This document shows, piece by piece, positions 25,536 through 37,424 of a stretch of 64,000 nt of DNA. Position 1 is the stretch's first letter, and the number at the start of each line of letters is the position of its first letter. The notes below the pieces were generated by a model, which was not told the DNA's origin, ran no database searches, and saw only the letters and a list, made by a program, of their open reading frames with translations. The stretch comes from Lachnospiraceae bacterium oral taxon 500. GTDB lineage: Bacteria; Bacillota; Clostridia; Lachnospirales; Vallitaleaceae. The stretch lies in the NCBI GenBank assembly GCA_002999035.1, contig CP027241.1, positions 1,615,001-1,679,000 on the forward strand. The letters run 5' to 3'. Both the position numbers and the translations under genes were made by a program.

Positions 25536-25876
25536 ACACACTTTTAAAGGCGATGGAGATAGCCGGAAATGACAGTTTAGACAAGAATGTGGAAGTCGAA
25601 CGAAAAGGACTGGGAACTCCTGCAACTCGTGCCGGAATCATAGAGAACTTGATCTACAAAGGCTTTATTGAAAGGGATAAGAAAAATTTGATTGCAACAC
25701 TGAAAGGAAAAAGTCTGATTGAGATTGTTGCAGATAACTTTAAATCAGCAGAAATGACGGCACAGTGGGAAATGGAGTTGTCTGATATAGCACAGGGCAA
25801 ATCTTCCAAAAAAGAGTTTTTAGAGGGTATAGAGGCGGAAATAAAAAATACTATAGCTAAGTATAAAGAGGTTTAG
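25532..25876 (+). pseudogene. topB: Topoisomerase III, C-terminal part, interrupted
   Basis: Continues the frame of the fragment at 14022 with DTLLKAMEIAGNDSLDK and contains GLGTPATRAGIIENL, a conserved type IA topoisomerase motif, then MTAQWEMELSDIAQGK. It has no ribosome site of its own at the first internal ATG (25553). It restores a complete enzyme when the 10.1-kb element is removed. Confidence 0.9.
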
Positions 25877-25879
25877 CCT

Positions 25880-26431
25880 ATGTTTGATACTTTAATGAAA
25901 CTTGATGAAAATAGAGAGATTTTAGATTTTTATGCAACTGATAAAAGAGCCATAGAAGAACTTTTAAATAGAGAAAAATTCAGAACAACAGTCTATGAGC
26001 CTGCGTGCGGACAAGGACATATTGGTAAGGTGCTTAAAGAATATGGATATAAAGTGAAAGCGACAGATATTTGTTACAGAGGTTATGGAGAAGAAAGAGA
26101 AGTAGATTTTTTCACAGTTAAAGAAAATACCTTAGACATAGTAACTAATCCGCCCTATTTTTGTGCTGACAAGTTTATAAAACACGCTCTTGAAATATCT
26201 AAATCAGGAACAAAAATAGCGATGCTTTTTCGTTTGGCATTTTTGGAAGGACAAAAAAGATATGAGATGTTTAAAAAATATCCGCCTGAAAGAGTATATG
26301 TATTTTCCAAAAGGCTTAATTGTGCTAAGAATGCTGAATTTGAGAAGTATAAAAGCAGTGCGATCGCTTTTGCATGGTTTGTATGGGAGGTGGGCTATAC
26401 AGGAATAACAGAGCTTAGGTGGATAAAATAA
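25880..26431 (+). CDS. Small N6-adenine-type DNA methyltransferase-like protein
   Basis: 183 residues. SAM-binding motif YEPACGQGHIGKVL and catalytic NPPYF, the order of gamma-type adenine methylases, with no obvious target-recognition domain. It begins three bases after the topB stop, so it is part of the ICE1 operon. Similar small methylases lie before the giant helicase in this ICE family; an anti-restriction role is inferred. Confidence 0.78.
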   Translation: MFDTLMKLDENREILDFYATDKRAIEELLNREKFRTTVYEPACGQGHIGKVLKEYGYKVKATDICYRGYGEEREVDFFTVKENTLDIVTNPPYFCADKFIKHALEISKSGTKIAMLFRLAFLEGQKRYEMFKKYPPERVYVFSKRLNCAKNAEFEKYKSSAIAFAWFVWEVGYTGITELRWIK

Positions 26432-26480
26432 TTTAGTTTAAATCCCTCGAAATCGGGGGAATTAGAAGAAGGAGGTAAAA

Positions 26481-29400
26481 ATGCGAATCAATGATTTTCA
26501 TAACATTTTGGAGCTTGTAAAACAGGATATTTTGCAAAGTGAAGCGGAATATTTAAAGCTCCTAAAGGTTGTCGGAAACAATCAACGATATGATTTTAGA
26601 AGTCAGTTAAGTATCTATGATAAAAATCCGGAAGCAGTGGCTTGTGCCAAGTTCGATTATTGGCGTGAACGCTTTCACCGAACTGTTATGCGAGGACAAA
26701 AAGGGATTCCGATTTTAGAGGACTACGGCACATACAAAAAGGTTGACTACATTTTTGATGTAAGTCAAACCGTTTCAAGGAACAGAGATGTTAATGAGGT
26801 CAATCTTTGGAAATTTGATAAAGAAGCTCATCAAGATGTCTTAAAGGAAATGATAGCAAGTGAAGGCTATGAAGAAAGCGAAAGTAACCTTGAAAATATC
26901 TTTTCTTTAAGCAGAATTTACGGTGATGAAAAGATAGACAGCCTGATGAATGAGCTTAGAATCGCCGATGAGGACAGCATATCCTTTGTCAAATTTGTAA
27001 GGGATTCCATCAGCTATGCGGTAGCTTCAAGATTTAAGATGGATTATCCGATGGATAAGGAGCTGTTAAGAGAAAATTTCAAAAGACTGGACAGCATATC
27101 CATTATGAGTCTTGGTGAAACCGTATCGGATATTAGCGGAAATATTATAGATACAACCATTCAAAAGAGCAAAGAGATAGAGCTTCAAAAAGGAGTTTTA
27201 AGAAGCAGAGAAGCAGGATATAATAAGATTAGAGAAGAAATTGAGAAAGGAGATAACCATGTACTTCGACGAGATGATCAGGAAAGAATTAGTGAAACAG
27301 AGCGAGTTCTCCGAAATGGAGAGTACGGACGAGATAGCAGGCAAAATCAGGGAGAATACACTGAACAGTTTGGAGGAACAGACGGAATTCATCGAGAAAT
27401 ATCCCAATCCGACCTACGCAGTGATGAGGCTGGATTATCTTTCACAGAGCGAGGAACAGAGCCGCTTCGAGATGTTAGTGGATCTATACAAGGAGAAGAA
27501 GCTGACAGAACACCTGATGGACATTCAGAAACAGGCGATAGCATTTATGAGAACAGAGAAGCCGAAACTGATGGAAGCTTGGAAAATAGAGAGCGAGGAA
27601 AGTCCTCAGTATGGAGCGATGATTTCAGCCCTGAAGGAAATGACCATCAAGGAAATCGTGGAAATCTAAAAGAAAATACCGAATCAGAGATAAGAGAAGC
27701 GGACGAGGCTTCTTTTTCTTTGCCTGAAAATGCTTATGGACAACTGATCCTGACTATTCCTCTTAGTCAAAAGGAAAAAGATGTGTTCTTGATCAACGGA
27801 GGAAATCATGATGGCGGCAGACTTCCTGTTATCGCCGAGTTTTCTAAAGGAAAAAGCAATGAAGAATTAGGAGAATACCTTAAAAACACTTTTCAAGGGG
27901 GAAACGGCTATATCATTGACGGAAATGAAATCTCAGCGTGGTATTCGGATAAGGGGATTCATTTTGCTTCCGGAACATCGGCAAGAGAGGATCATACGCA
28001 GGTTTTAAGTTGGAGTGATGCTGCAAGTAGGATAAATGAACTTCTTAATAGCGGAGAGTTTGCCACAAATGTGGAGCTGAAAGAAGCCTTAGACTATGAA
28101 AGAGATCGGATTTCAGAGTCCCTATGGTATCTCATTCACGATTTGAGTGAGGAAGGAAAAGAACAAGGCTTTTTTGAATTTCTCGAAAAGGGAGGTGGCT
28201 TTCCGGATGAAACAAAACGATTATCCGAGGCACTGAAAAATCCTGAATACCTAAAGGAAACAATCAAAGAATATGATAGATTTTTAGCAGGATACAAAGA
28301 AAACAGAGATATACTAAGGTTTCACTATCATAAGGTGGACAGCCTTTATCAGAAGTTACAGGAGCTTGCACTGCCAAGAAAAGAATATACTTCTAATCTT
28401 ATTGAACTTCCGATAGTGAATGCCTTTATTACGGAAGATGAAGTCCTTGCTACCCTTTCAAGGGGAAGCGGAATTGATAGAGGAAAAGAGCGAATTACAA
28501 AGTTTTTCAAAGAAAATCACACTTTACAGGAAAAAGCCAACTTTTTAAAAGATGAGTATGGAACAGGAGGAAGAAGCCATGCGGTATCAGGCTTGACAGG
28601 TAGTGGAGAATGGCACGATGCCAAAGGAATAAAACTGGAAAAGGATAATTGTAAAGATGTGTTTCTTACTTGGTCAAGCGTGGCAAAGCATATTGATGAG
28701 CTGCTTTCTAAAAATCTTTATCTTGAAGAAAAGACGGTAGAGGAAAAGAAAGCGGAAGATCAGAAACCAAGCTATTACTCGAAAGATAATCCCGAAAACC
28801 TGATGACTGAGGAAATGCTGAAAAGAGTACCGGAGCTTTATGCACAGGAAGATGTGGAGTTAGCGGATAAGGAAGTTCATGCAGCATATATCATTCCTTT
28901 CCGTTCTAACTGGACTTGGTATATGACAGAGTACGACAGAGAAAGCGGTGATGCTTTTGGTCTTGTTTTAGGGATTGAACCTGAATGGGGATATTTTAAC
29001 CTTGAAGAATTAAAGGAACTTAATGCTGAGAGGCTTATCTTGGAAGATTTTCCAAAGACTTTTCGAGAAATCAAAGATACCGAGCTTGTAAAACAGATGA
29101 GCGAGGAAGAAATAGACCGAGTATTTAACGGACAGCTTTCCTCAAAAGATAATCATAAGGAACAGGAAATTTTTTATCTTAGTGATAAAATGGGAATTTC
29201 CTTAGAAGAAGCCGAGGGTATTATCAACGATAGGAGCAGGTTGTCAGGGGTTAGTACAGAGAATACAAACAACAAAGATAATTTACTTGATGAAAAAAGT
29301 CCTGTTCAATCTACCCTATTTGACTACATTCAGCAAAAAGAAGAAGTAGAGCTGAATGAAAAAGAAGAAAGTCTTGCAGAACAATTTGCAGTGAAACAAG

Positions 29401-32400
29401 GTGATACCGTATATTTTGACCATGAAGCATATATCGCAAGGGATATTGAAAAAAATAAGGTAAATGGAAAACCGGAGGTATGGCTTTATCCGGCAAGAGA
29501 TGGGAATAGGCAAATTGCAATCGTACCGTTTATGGATAATGAGGATCTGTTAAGAAAGATAAGCCTTGAAAGACCGAGCTTTTTAGTTGGCGATGAAGTG
29601 AAATACAAGGATAAGGACTGTACTATCACACGCTTTGACAATATGGGAAACAACTTAAAGACGGTAACGGTTAAGGATAATACCGAATATCTTGGAGGCA
29701 TGATAACAGGCTCCGATGTCATTCCCTATCGTTTAGAAAGCGATCTTGATCGAATATTTGAAAATCTGACATACACGAAAGCTAAAGATACGATTCAAGA
29801 TATTGATGAAAAGGCAGAAAAACCTAAAATAGAAGCTCATAACTTTAAGATTACCGAAGAAATCCTCCCTGAAAAAATAACGCCAAGTGAAAGGTTAAAC
29901 CAAAACCTTGAAGCAATCTCCATGCTTAAACGAGTGGAGAGTGGACAAAGAGAGCTTGACAATACAGCTCAGGAAGTCTTGGTAAAATATGTCGGTTGGG
30001 GCGGATTATCTGAAGTATTTGATGAAGACAGAGGTGGTCAATGGAAAGAAGCAAGAGCATTCTTAAAAGAAAATCTATCGCCATCAGAATACGAAGCTGC
30101 TAAGGAATCAACCTTAACAGCTTTTTATACGCCTAAAACAGTCATTGACAGTATCTACTCTACCCTCTCAGGAATGGGTTTTAAGAGTGGTAATATCTTA
30201 GAGCCGTCAATGGGCATCGGAAACTTTATCGGCAATCTTCCTGATGAAATGAGTGAGTCAAAGTTTTATGGCGTGGAGATTGACAGTATAAGCGGTCGCA
30301 TTGGAAAACTCCTTTATCCGGAAAGTGATATACAGATTAAAGGATTTGAGGAAACTTCCTTTTCCAATAACTTCTTTGATGCGGTGATTGGAAACGTGCC
30401 GTTCGGAGAATACAGGCTCAATGACAGAGAGTACAACAAAAATAACTTTCTTATCCACGATTATTTCTTTGCAAAATCCATTGATAAGGTAAGAAATGGC
30501 GGTGTTATCGCCTTTATCACATCTTCAGGTACGATGGATAAAAAGGACGAAAGTGTTAGACGATACCTTGCAGCAAGAGCGGGGTTTTTAGGAGCAATCA
30601 GACTTCCGAACGATACTTTTAAGGGTGTTGCCGGAACAGAAGTAACCTCGGATATTATCTTCCTAAAGAAAAGGGACAGTATCAGAGAGCGTGAGGAGGA
30701 CTGGATACATCTATCTGAAGATGAAAATGGTCTGACATATAACAAATACTTTGTAGATCATCCTGAACAGGTACTCGGCACAATGCGTGAAGTATCAGGC
30801 AGATTTGGAAATACCCTTGCTTGTTTGCCAAAAGAAAATACAGACATAAAGGAACTTCTTACAAAAGCAAGCGAAGAAATTTCTAAAGATGCTAATTATG
30901 AAGAAATAGAGCTGCTTGATGATGAAATCACATCTATCCCTGCCACAGATGATGTCAAAAATTTTTCATATACTATCATTGATGACGAAGTGTATTACAG
31001 AGAAAATTCCCTTTTTGTAAAGAAAGAGATAATCGACAAAAATAAGGAAAAGATTAAGGACTATCTTGAACTGAATACTGCCCTTAAAGATGTTATCTAC
31101 AAGCAGAAAGAGGACTATTCCGATGACGAAGTGAAAAAAGCTCAGGAAAAGCTCAATGAAGTCTATGACGGTTTTTCAAAGAAACATGGCTTTGTAAATA
31201 ACCTTTCCAATACCAGAGCCTTGAAAGAGGACAGTAACTTCCCGCTTGTTTCCTCCATTGAAATCCTTGATGAAGAAGAAAACTTTAAGGCAAAGGGAGA
31301 TATTTTTTCAAAAAGAACAATAACAAAGGCAAAGACAATCGAACATGTAGATACTTCCCTTGAAGCCCTTGTCTTATCTATGTCTGAAAAAGGTTATGTG
31401 GACTTTGACTATATGGAAAGCTTGACAGGAAAAGAGCGACCTACTTTGATTGAGGAGCTTCGAGGAGAAATCTATCTAAATATCAGAGAGGAGCAAAACT
31501 TTTACAGACCGATATCCTTTAACTTGGAAGATGGGGATTTACCTTTCGCCTGTGCAAATGGCAGCAATTCATATAAGTATGGCTATGTTACAAAGGACGA
31601 ATACCTATCCGGAAATATCAGAGAAAAGATTACCATCGTAGACAGTTATCTTGCAAAGTTAAGACAGACGGAACGGGAACTACCTCATCTTGGCTATGCG
31701 GAAGATGGCAAAGAAAAAGAGCTGATAAGCTATGAGATGAACCGTTTGGAATATCAAAAAGCTGAACTTACCAAAGTATTACCGAAAGAGCTTGAAGCAA
31801 GTGAGATTAGTGTTCGTCTTGGTGCTACTTGGATACCGATGAAGGATATTGAAAAATTTATCTTTGAAACACTGAAAACTCCGGGTTATGCCAAATGGGA
31901 TATTAAGGTTAAATTTTCAAATCTTACAAGTGAATGGAATATTGAAGGAAAGAGCAGAGATAAGGGTAACGATCTTGCAGAAATGACCTATGGAACATCA
32001 AGGGTAAACGGATATAAGCTGATTGAAGATGCCTTAAACCTTAAAGAAACGAAAGTATTTGACCAGATTGAAAATCTGGATGGCTCGAAAAGTTCTGTAC
32101 TAAATAAAAAGGAAACTCTCCTTGCAGGACAAAAGCAGGAGCTTCTAAAAGAAGAATTTAAGAACTGGATATTTAGCGATCAGGAAAGAAGAAACAGACT
32201 CGTAAAACTGTATAATGAGCGTTTTAACTCTATCCGAAATCGTGAATATGACGGAAGTAATCTCTCTTTTGAAGGAATGAATACGGAAATCAAACTCAGA
32301 CCACACCAAAGAAATGCCATTGCACGAAGTTTGTATGGAGGAAATACCTTGCTTGCCCATGTGGTGGGAAGCGGAAAGACCTTTGAGATGGTCGCTTCCG

Positions 32401-35318
32401 CAATGGAAAGTAAAAGGCTTGGAATGTGCAGTAAATCTCTCTTTGTTGTACCGAATCACCTAACAGGACAGATTGGCAGAGAGTTTATGCAGCTTTATCC
32501 GTCAGCTAACATTATGGTGGCGGATAAAAAAGACTTTGAGCCGAAAAACAGAAAAAGATTTATCGGCAAAATTGCAACAGGCGAATATGATGCGGTTGTA
32601 ATCGGTCATACGCAATTTGAAAAAATCTCGATGTCAAAAGAATACCAAGAGAAGCATATTCAGGATCAGATTGATGAAATTTTGAACTATATTGAGGAAT
32701 ATAAGCACGACAGAAACCAAAATTTTACGGTTAAGCAACTTGAAAAGACCAAGAAAAAACTGGAAGCAAGGCTTGAGAAACTAAACGATGATTTTAAGAA
32801 AGACGATGTCATTACTTTCGAGGAACTTGGTGTAGATAAGCTTTTTGTGGACGAAGCACATGGATTTAAGAATTTGTATCTTCATACAAAAATGCGTAAT
32901 GTTGCAGGAATCGGGCAATCGGAAGCCTTTAAGTCCTCCGATATGTTTATGAAATGCAGATACATGGATGAGATGACAAACGGGAAAGGTATTGTCTTTG
33001 CCACAGGGACTCCTGTATCAAATTCCATGACAGAGCTTTATACTATGCAGCGTTATCTTCAGTATGAAAACCTAAAGAAAAATCACTTGGAGCATTTTGA
33101 TGCTTGGGCAAGTACCTTTGGAGAAACTCAGTCCGCCTTTGAACTTGCTCCTGAAGGAACAGGATACAGAGTGAAAACAAGATTTTCCAAGTTCTACAAT
33201 CTGCCTGAGCTGATGAGTATGTTTAAGGAAGTGGCTGACATTCAGACCGCAGATATGCTTAATCTTCCTACACCTGAAGCTAATTATGAAGTTATTAAGA
33301 CTGAGCCGTCTGAGGAACAAAAGGAAATTCTAAAGAGCCTTTCTGAAAGGGCAGATGATGTAAGAAATAAGGTTGTTGAGCCTGATGTTGATAATATGCT
33401 TAAAATTACCAACGATGGTAAAAAGCTTGCCTTAGATCAGCGTTTAATCAATCCCCTACTTCCTGATAATCCTGACAGCAAGGTGAATGTTTGCGTGAAA
33501 AATGTCTTTAGTATTTGGGATAAGACAAAAGATGATAGGTCAACACAGCTTCTATTTTCCGATATGTCCACACCGAAAGGCGATGGAGAGTTTAATATCT
33601 ATGATGATATTCGAGAAAAACTTGTAGCTATGGGCATACCGAAAGAAGAAATCGCCTTTATCCATGAAGCTAATTCAGATAAACAAAAAGATGAACTCTT
33701 TGCAAAGGTGCGAAAAGGAGATGTGAGGATATTACTCGGTTCAACACAGAAAATGGGAGCCGGTACAAATGTTCAAAACAAGCTGATTGCACTTCATGAT
33801 TTAGATGTCCCTTGGCGTCCAGCGGATTTAGAGCAGCGTGCGGGTAGAATTGTTCGTCAGGGAAATGAAAATAAGGAAGTGAATATCTATCGTTATGTAA
33901 CGGAAAATACCTTTGATGCCTATTTGTGGCAGACCATAGAGAATAAGCAGAAGTTCATTTCTCAGATTATGACAAGTAAAACACCTGTCAGAGTGGCAGA
34001 AGATGTGGACGAAAGTTCCCTTAATTATGCAGAGATTAAAGCACTTGCCACAGGTGATCCGAAGATTAAGGAAAAGATGGATTTGGACAATGAGGTTACG
34101 AAACTTAAAATGCTGGAAGCAAACTTCAAGTCCAATCGTTATAGATTAGAGGACAAGGTTGCTAAAAATTATCCGGAAGAAATCACAAGAACGGAAAAGC
34201 TGATTGAAGCTGTAAAGAAAGATATAGCTGATGTAGAGCCGCAAGGAGAAGGCGAAAATAAATTTACTTCCATTACCATTTTGGGAGAAAAGATTACTGA
34301 TAAGAAATTAGCAGGAGAAAAGCTCCTTGAAGCCATTTCTAAAGTAAAACTCAATGAAAGCAAAGTCATCGGTCAGTATCGAAATATGGATTTAGAGGTC
34401 AGTTACAACTTCTTTACCAATGAGCATAACTTCAGCTTAAACGGTGCTGCAAAGCATTCAGGAGAGCTTGGCACAAGTGCAGACGGAAATATCATAAGAT
34501 TGGATAATGCTCTTGAGAAAATGCCTGAGAAATTAAATAGACTTGAAGAAAAACTCATCAGCACCAAAGAACAGCTGGAAAATGCTAAAGAAGAACTTAA
34601 AAAGCCGTTTGAAAAGGCTGATGAGCTGAAAACTAAGGTATTAAGACTTGCGGAACTGAATAAACTGCTTGATATGGGAGAAGTGGAAGAAAAGAGAAAT
34701 GACAATCCTCTTGTGGAAGATGTAAAAAGAGCGATTATTGACTTCTGCAACAGAGAGTATGAAGAAAACCACAGCTATGATGAGTTTGACAAGTTATACC
34801 CTGACTTAAAGCATATCGGGATTGCCTATACCGATACACCGGATGAAAGGCATGGGATTCAGTACGAACTGAATTTAGAAGCTAAAACATGGACACAGTA
34901 TATTGATGATACTCCAATCAAAACAGAGAGCTTCGACTATGAAAACAAGGGAGAAAATGAAGCTCTAAAGAACATGAAAAATGAGATTGAGCTATCCTCT
35001 TTTGAAGATTTGATCTATGTGGATTCCGAAGATTTAAGAGCAGCAACGGGACTTGATATTGATGATGAGGGGAACTTCTACGATCCGCTTGCAAAAGACC
35101 TCGATAATGACGGTATCATCGACAGATATGACAATGATTTCAGGGACAGTGATTACTTTGAATCAACCTATGATGTGGAAGATAATCTTCATACAAAAGA
35201 AGAAACTGCTCAAAGAACAGATGACAAGCCTTCTATTTTAGGACAGATAAGAGCTTATCAAAGTGAAAGCAAAACGGAAGAAAAACAAACTACAAAAGAA
35301 CAGGAATATGCAAGATAA
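26481..35318 (+). CDS. Giant LtrC-like DNA methylase/SNF2-type helicase
   Basis: 2945 residues. N-terminal LtrC-like domain (about 1-130), a low-complexity Gly/Arg/Glu region (about 255-405), two related alpha/beta repeats (about 435-540 and 650-750), a DUF2958-like segment (about 785-865), an N6-methylase-like domain (about 1200-1380, [11 protein letters not shown] and GNVPFG in place of NPPY), and a superfamily 2 helicase (GSGKT near 1963, DEAH near 2123, RAGRIVRQG near 2453). A calcium-loop-like [12 protein letters not shown] lies near 2873. AAGGAGG precedes the ATG. It is probably a conjugal DNA-processing or restriction-evasion protein. The low-complexity region also encodes a separate protein in another frame. 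Confidence 0.88.
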   Translation: MRINDFHNILELVKQDILQSEAEYLKLLKVVGNNQRYDFRSQLSIYDKNPEAVACAKFDYWRERFHRTVMRGQKGIPILEDYGTYKKVDYIFDVSQTVSRNRDVNEVNLWKFDKEAHQDVLKEMIASEGYEESESNLENIFSLSRIYGDEKIDSLMNELRIADEDSISFVKFVRDSISYAVASRFKMDYPMDKELLRENFKRLDSISIMSLGETVSDISGNIIDTTIQKSKEIELQKGVLRSREAGYNKIREEIEKGDNHVLRRDDQERISETERVLRNGEYGRDSRQNQGEYTEQFGGTDGIHREISQSDLRSDEAGLSFTERGTEPLRDVSGSIQGEEADRTPDGHSETGDSIYENREAETDGSLENRERGKSSVWSDDFSPEGNDHQGNRGNLKENTESEIREADEASFSLPENAYGQLILTIPLSQKEKDVFLINGGNHDGGRLPVIAEFSKGKSNEELGEYLKNTFQGGNGYIIDGNEISAWYSDKGIHFASGTSAREDHTQVLSWSDAASRINELLNSGEFATNVELKEALDYERDRISESLWYLIHDLSEEGKEQGFFEFLEKGGGFPDETKRLSEALKNPEYLKETIKEYDRFLAGYKENRDILRFHYHKVDSLYQKLQELALPRKEYTSNLIELPIVNAFITEDEVLATLSRGSGIDRGKERITKFFKENHTLQEKANFLKDEYGTGGRSHAVSGLTGSGEWHDAKGIKLEKDNCKDVFLTWSSVAKHIDELLSKNLYLEEKTVEEKKAEDQKPSYYSKDNPENLMTEEMLKRVPELYAQEDVELADKEVHAAYIIPFRSNWTWYMTEYDRESGDAFGLVLGIEPEWGYFNLEELKELNAERLILEDFPKTFREIKDTELVKQMSEEEIDRVFNGQLSSKDNHKEQEIFYLSDKMGISLEEAEGIINDRSRLSGVSTENTNNKDNLLDEKSPVQSTLFDYIQQKEEVELNEKEESLAEQFAVKQGDTVYFDHEAYIARDIEKNKVNGKPEVWLYPARDGNRQIAIVPFMDNEDLLRKISLERPSFLVGDEVKYKDKDCTITRFDNMGNNLKTVTVKDNTEYLGGMITGSDVIPYRLESDLDRIFENLTYTKAKDTIQDIDEKAEKPKIEAHNFKITEEILPEKITPSERLNQNLEAISMLKRVESGQRELDNTAQEVLVKYVGWGGLSEVFDEDRGGQWKEARAFLKENLSPSEYEAAKESTLTAFYTPKTVIDSIYSTLSGMGFKSGNILEPSMGIGNFIGNLPDEMSESKFYGVEIDSISGRIGKLLYPESDIQIKGFEETSFSNNFFDAVIGNVPFGEYRLNDREYNKNNFLIHDYFFAKSIDKVRNGGVIAFITSSGTMDKKDESVRRYLAARAGFLGAIRLPNDTFKGVAGTEVTSDIIFLKKRDSIREREEDWIHLSEDENGLTYNKYFVDHPEQVLGTMREVSGRFGNTLACLPKENTDIKELLTKASEEISKDANYEEIELLDDEITSIPATDDVKNFSYTIIDDEVYYRENSLFVKKEIIDKNKEKIKDYLELNTALKDVIYKQKEDYSDDEVKKAQEKLNEVYDGFSKKHGFVNNLSNTRALKEDSNFPLVSSIEILDEEENFKAKGDIFSKRTITKAKTIEHVDTSLEALVLSMSEKGYVDFDYMESLTGKERPTLIEELRGEIYLNIREEQNFYRPISFNLEDGDLPFACANGSNSYKYGYVTKDEYLSGNIREKITIVDSYLAKLRQTERELPHLGYAEDGKEKELISYEMNRLEYQKAELTKVLPKELEASEISVRLGATWIPMKDIEKFIFETLKTPGYAKWDIKVKFSNLTSEWNIEGKSRDKGNDLAEMTYGTSRVNGYKLIEDALNLKETKVFDQIENLDGSKSSVLNKKETLLAGQKQELLKEEFKNWIFSDQERRNRLVKLYNERFNSIRNREYDGSNLSFEGMNTEIKLRPHQRNAIARSLYGGNTLLAHVVGSGKTFEMVASAMESKRLGMCSKSLFVVPNHLTGQIGREFMQLYPSANIMVADKKDFEPKNRKRFIGKIATGEYDAVVIGHTQFEKISMSKEYQEKHIQDQIDEILNYIEEYKHDRNQNFTVKQLEKTKKKLEARLEKLNDDFKKDDVITFEELGVDKLFVDEAHGFKNLYLHTKMRNVAGIGQSEAFKSSDMFMKCRYMDEMTNGKGIVFATGTPVSNSMTELYTMQRYLQYENLKKNHLEHFDAWASTFGETQSAFELAPEGTGYRVKTRFSKFYNLPELMSMFKEVADIQTADMLNLPTPEANYEVIKTEPSEEQKEILKSLSERADDVRNKVVEPDVDNMLKITNDGKKLALDQRLINPLLPDNPDSKVNVCVKNVFSIWDKTKDDRSTQLLFSDMSTPKGDGEFNIYDDIREKLVAMGIPKEEIAFIHEANSDKQKDELFAKVRKGDVRILLGSTQKMGAGTNVQNKLIALHDLDVPWRPADLEQRAGRIVRQGNENKEVNIYRYVTENTFDAYLWQTIENKQKFISQIMTSKTPVRVAEDVDESSLNYAEIKALATGDPKIKEKMDLDNEVTKLKMLEANFKSNRYRLEDKVAKNYPEEITRTEKLIEAVKKDIADVEPQGEGENKFTSITILGEKITDKKLAGEKLLEAISKVKLNESKVIGQYRNMDLEVSYNFFTNEHNFSLNGAAKHSGELGTSADGNIIRLDNALEKMPEKLNRLEEKLISTKEQLENAKEELKKPFEKADELKTKVLRLAELNKLLDMGEVEEKRNDNPLVEDVKRAIIDFCNREYEENHSYDEFDKLYPDLKHIGIAYTDTPDERHGIQYELNLEAKTWTQYIDDTPIKTESFDYENKGENEALKNMKNEIELSSFEDLIYVDSEDLRAATGLDIDDEGNFYDPLAKDLDNDGIIDRYDNDFRDSDYFESTYDVEDNLHTKEETAQRTDDKPSILGQIRAYQSESKTEEKQTTKEQEYAR
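27259..27669 (+). CDS. Overprinted gene inside the helicase (TnpV-like)
   Basis: 136 residues in the +1 frame, wholly inside the helicase gene. AAAGGAG (27245-27251) is 7 bp from the ATG. The protein is helical, with [29 protein letters not shown] and a C-terminal [13 protein letters not shown], resembling TnpV-type small proteins (RxxYL, then KL..HL..I..QA). Codons in this frame favour G/C third positions and the overlapped helicase stretch is low complexity, as expected when the inner frame carries the constraint. I am confident that it is a gene and less so of the family. Confidence 0.6.
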   Translation: MYFDEMIRKELVKQSEFSEMESTDEIAGKIRENTLNSLEEQTEFIEKYPNPTYAVMRLDYLSQSEEQSRFEMLVDLYKEKKLTEHLMDIQKQAIAFMRTEKPKLMEAWKIESEESPQYGAMISALKEMTIKEIVEI

Positions 35319-35360
35319 GGGAGCGAACAGCTCCCTTTTACCATGAAAGGAGATAAAAAC

Positions 35361-36020
35361 ATGGATTACAAAACAATAAGGGATAGGATTGAAGATATGG
35401 CAAAGGATAACCACAAAGATTTTGTGAAGGCGGTTATCAGCATGGAAAAAGGCATCAATGATGAGAGTGCCTTGGATAAGCTTTATGATGCTTATATGGC
35501 AAATGATACCATCAATCTGCTTCATGAAGATTTCGACTATATGATTGAAGATTTAAGAGAACAGGGACAGATAAAAGACCTGCCCTATGTTCAGCAGGAG
35601 AAAGATGACCTTGTAAATATCGTCGGAAATGTTGTAGGAGAGGTCGATGTAATCGAAAGAGAAAATAAGAACGGAGAAGCCTTTAAGGTGGCAAATTTCT
35701 CTGTTGTGTCCAAAGATGATGCAGGAAACAAGGTCTATCATAATTGCTCCGCTTATGGAGAAAAGAGTGATATTCCAAAGGACTTTAAACAGGGAGATTT
35801 TGTGAAACTCTTTGGACAAATCAGAACTTCCGTTGATGATAACGGCAAGGAACATACTAACATCAGGATACTTTCTTCAAAACTGTTAAAGGCAAAAGAA
35901 CAGATGAAAGGACAGGAGGAAAAGAAAGAATCCGTCCTTGGAGCTATCAAGAAATATCAGGTGGAAGATAAGGAAAAGCCTAAAGTAAAGCAGGAATCGT
36001 CAAAAGAAGCAGAGAGATAA
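35361..36020 (+). CDS. SSB-like OB-fold protein
   Basis: 219 residues. An N-terminal helical part (about 1-85) is followed by an OB fold (LVNIVGNVVGEVDVIER, KVANFSVVSKDD, HNCSAYGEK, DFVKLFGQIRTS) like single-stranded DNA-binding proteins, then an acidic tail. AAAGGAG precedes the chosen ATG; an earlier ATG (35343) has no site. Probably coats transferred single strands; ICE2 has a simpler SSB at 51448. Confidence 0.8.
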   Translation: MDYKTIRDRIEDMAKDNHKDFVKAVISMEKGINDESALDKLYDAYMANDTINLLHEDFDYMIEDLREQGQIKDLPYVQQEKDDLVNIVGNVVGEVDVIERENKNGEAFKVANFSVVSKDDAGNKVYHNCSAYGEKSDIPKDFKQGDFVKLFGQIRTSVDDNGKEHTNIRILSSKLLKAKEQMKGQEEKKESVLGAIKKYQVEDKEKPKVKQESSKEAER

Positions 36021-36029
36021 ATTTATGGT

Positions 36030-36063
36030 CGGTGCGGTCTTCGGATTGCACCGGCTCTTTTTT
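36030..36063 (+). terminator. Terminator closing the ICE1 operon
   Basis: CGGTGC (36030-36035) pairs with GCACCG (36048-36053), followed by GCTC and six T. Lies between the plus-strand operon and the convergent relaxase gene. Confidence 0.75.
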
Positions 36064-36087
36064 GTTGCTCAAAAAAGGAGATAAAGA

Positions 36088-37419
36088 TTATCTCTCCATC
36101 TCCTTACCCATGTAAATTCCATAGTTTTTGCGTATCTTGTAAAGTTCGTCCATTGTGGATTTTGAGGAAGAATACTCTTTCATCAGGGTATTCTTTTTTT
36201 CTTGCAGATTATCAAGTCTTTCTAAAATATCTTTTGAATTTGGAAGTTTGGAATAAGACTTTTTAAGTTCAGAAAGAGCATTTTCATAGAGGGTAATCTG
36301 AGTTTTGTATTCTTCAAAGAATGCCTTATCAGATGGATTAGAACGATATTCTTTGTAGTATCCTCGATATTTTTTAACGGTATGGACTTGCTCCATCGTA
36401 GCGGATAACTGTTCCATTTCCTTATCAATGGATTTGATTTTATCTTGCAGATGTTGTCTTTCATCAGCGGTTTTTTGAATGTATTCGTCAAGCTGCTGAA
36501 CGGATTTAATCCCATGTTCTCTGATAAAGATAACGGATTCCGCCATCGTATTAAGATTATGTTTCGTTGCCCAGTATTCATAGCCTTTACTCTCTTTGAC
36601 TTTAGCATTGGTATTCATATCAATGATATTTCCGATGCGTTTTTTAACAGGAGGAGTCTTAATCATTTCCCTTTCTGCTATGCGTTCTTTTAATCGTTCT
36701 TCAGTATAATCTTCACCAATCGTCTTAGCTCTTGTAAATCTCGGTTTATCTTTCGGCTTAAAAGCGATGTGCTTGCCATGCTTTATTTCATAGCCAAGCT
36801 CAGCCATTTTCTTTAGAAATTCGTCCCAATCCTTAGACTGTTTTATCATGCGATCAATATCAAATTGTAACCTGCTTTTCCAAGAAGTACCTTTCTTTGC
36901 TTGCTCATTTTCATACCAAGACTTACCGTTCGTCCTATATTTTTTCTTAAAGCTTTCGTAGTGTTCATCAATGACGGAGAGGTTGTTTTCTTTGCATAGC
37001 TTATCACTCTGGTAACGGATCTTATGATAGCTTTTCTTGTTCGACTGATAGCATTTACCGGTAACCATATTTACATTATTGAAGATGATATGATTATGGA
37101 TATGCCCTTTATCTATGTGCGTCGATAACACAAACTCATACTCATCTTTGAGTATCTTTTTACATAATTCAAGACCGATTCGATGTGCCATTTCAGGCGT
37201 TGTTTCTCCCGGTAAAAAAGATTGAATCAGATGTCTTGCAAGGACAGTTCCCTTAGTTCCCGCCTCCCCTCTTGTCCTTAAAAACTGAGTATGAGCAGTT
37301 GACTGATGGCATTTATGCGTACTGACTAAAAGCTGTTCATCTGTTTTATCTCCATTAACAATATAGTCAATAGCAAGATGAAGGGTTGATTTTATAGGAT
37401 GTATTTTTGTAATCGCCAT
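36088..37419 (-). CDS. MobP-type relaxase of ICE1
   Basis: 443 residues. Relaxase domain with a likely nucleophilic Tyr near residue 19 (AIDYIVNG) and the metal-binding His101, His106, His108 and His110 in THIDKGHIHNHIIF, a HUH motif. The C-terminal half is coiled coil. It nicks the ICE1 oriT and covalently leads the strand to VirD4. Transcribed away from the plus-strand operon, as one unit with mobC. Confidence 0.9.
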   Translation of the reverse strand: MAITKIHPIKSTLHLAIDYIVNGDKTDEQLLVSTHKCHQSTAHTQFLRTRGEAGTKGTVLARHLIQSFLPGETTPEMAHRIGLELCKKILKDEYEFVLSTHIDKGHIHNHIIFNNVNMVTGKCYQSNKKSYHKIRYQSDKLCKENNLSVIDEHYESFKKKYRTNGKSWYENEQAKKGTSWKSRLQFDIDRMIKQSKDWDEFLKKMAELGYEIKHGKHIAFKPKDKPRFTRAKTIGEDYTEERLKERIAEREMIKTPPVKKRIGNIIDMNTNAKVKESKGYEYWATKHNLNTMAESVIFIREHGIKSVQQLDEYIQKTADERQHLQDKIKSIDKEMEQLSATMEQVHTVKKYRGYYKEYRSNPSDKAFFEEYKTQITLYENALSELKKSYSKLPNSKDILERLDNLQEKKNTLMKEYSSSKSTMDELYKIRKNYGIYMGKEMER

Positions 37420-37424
37420 AAATT

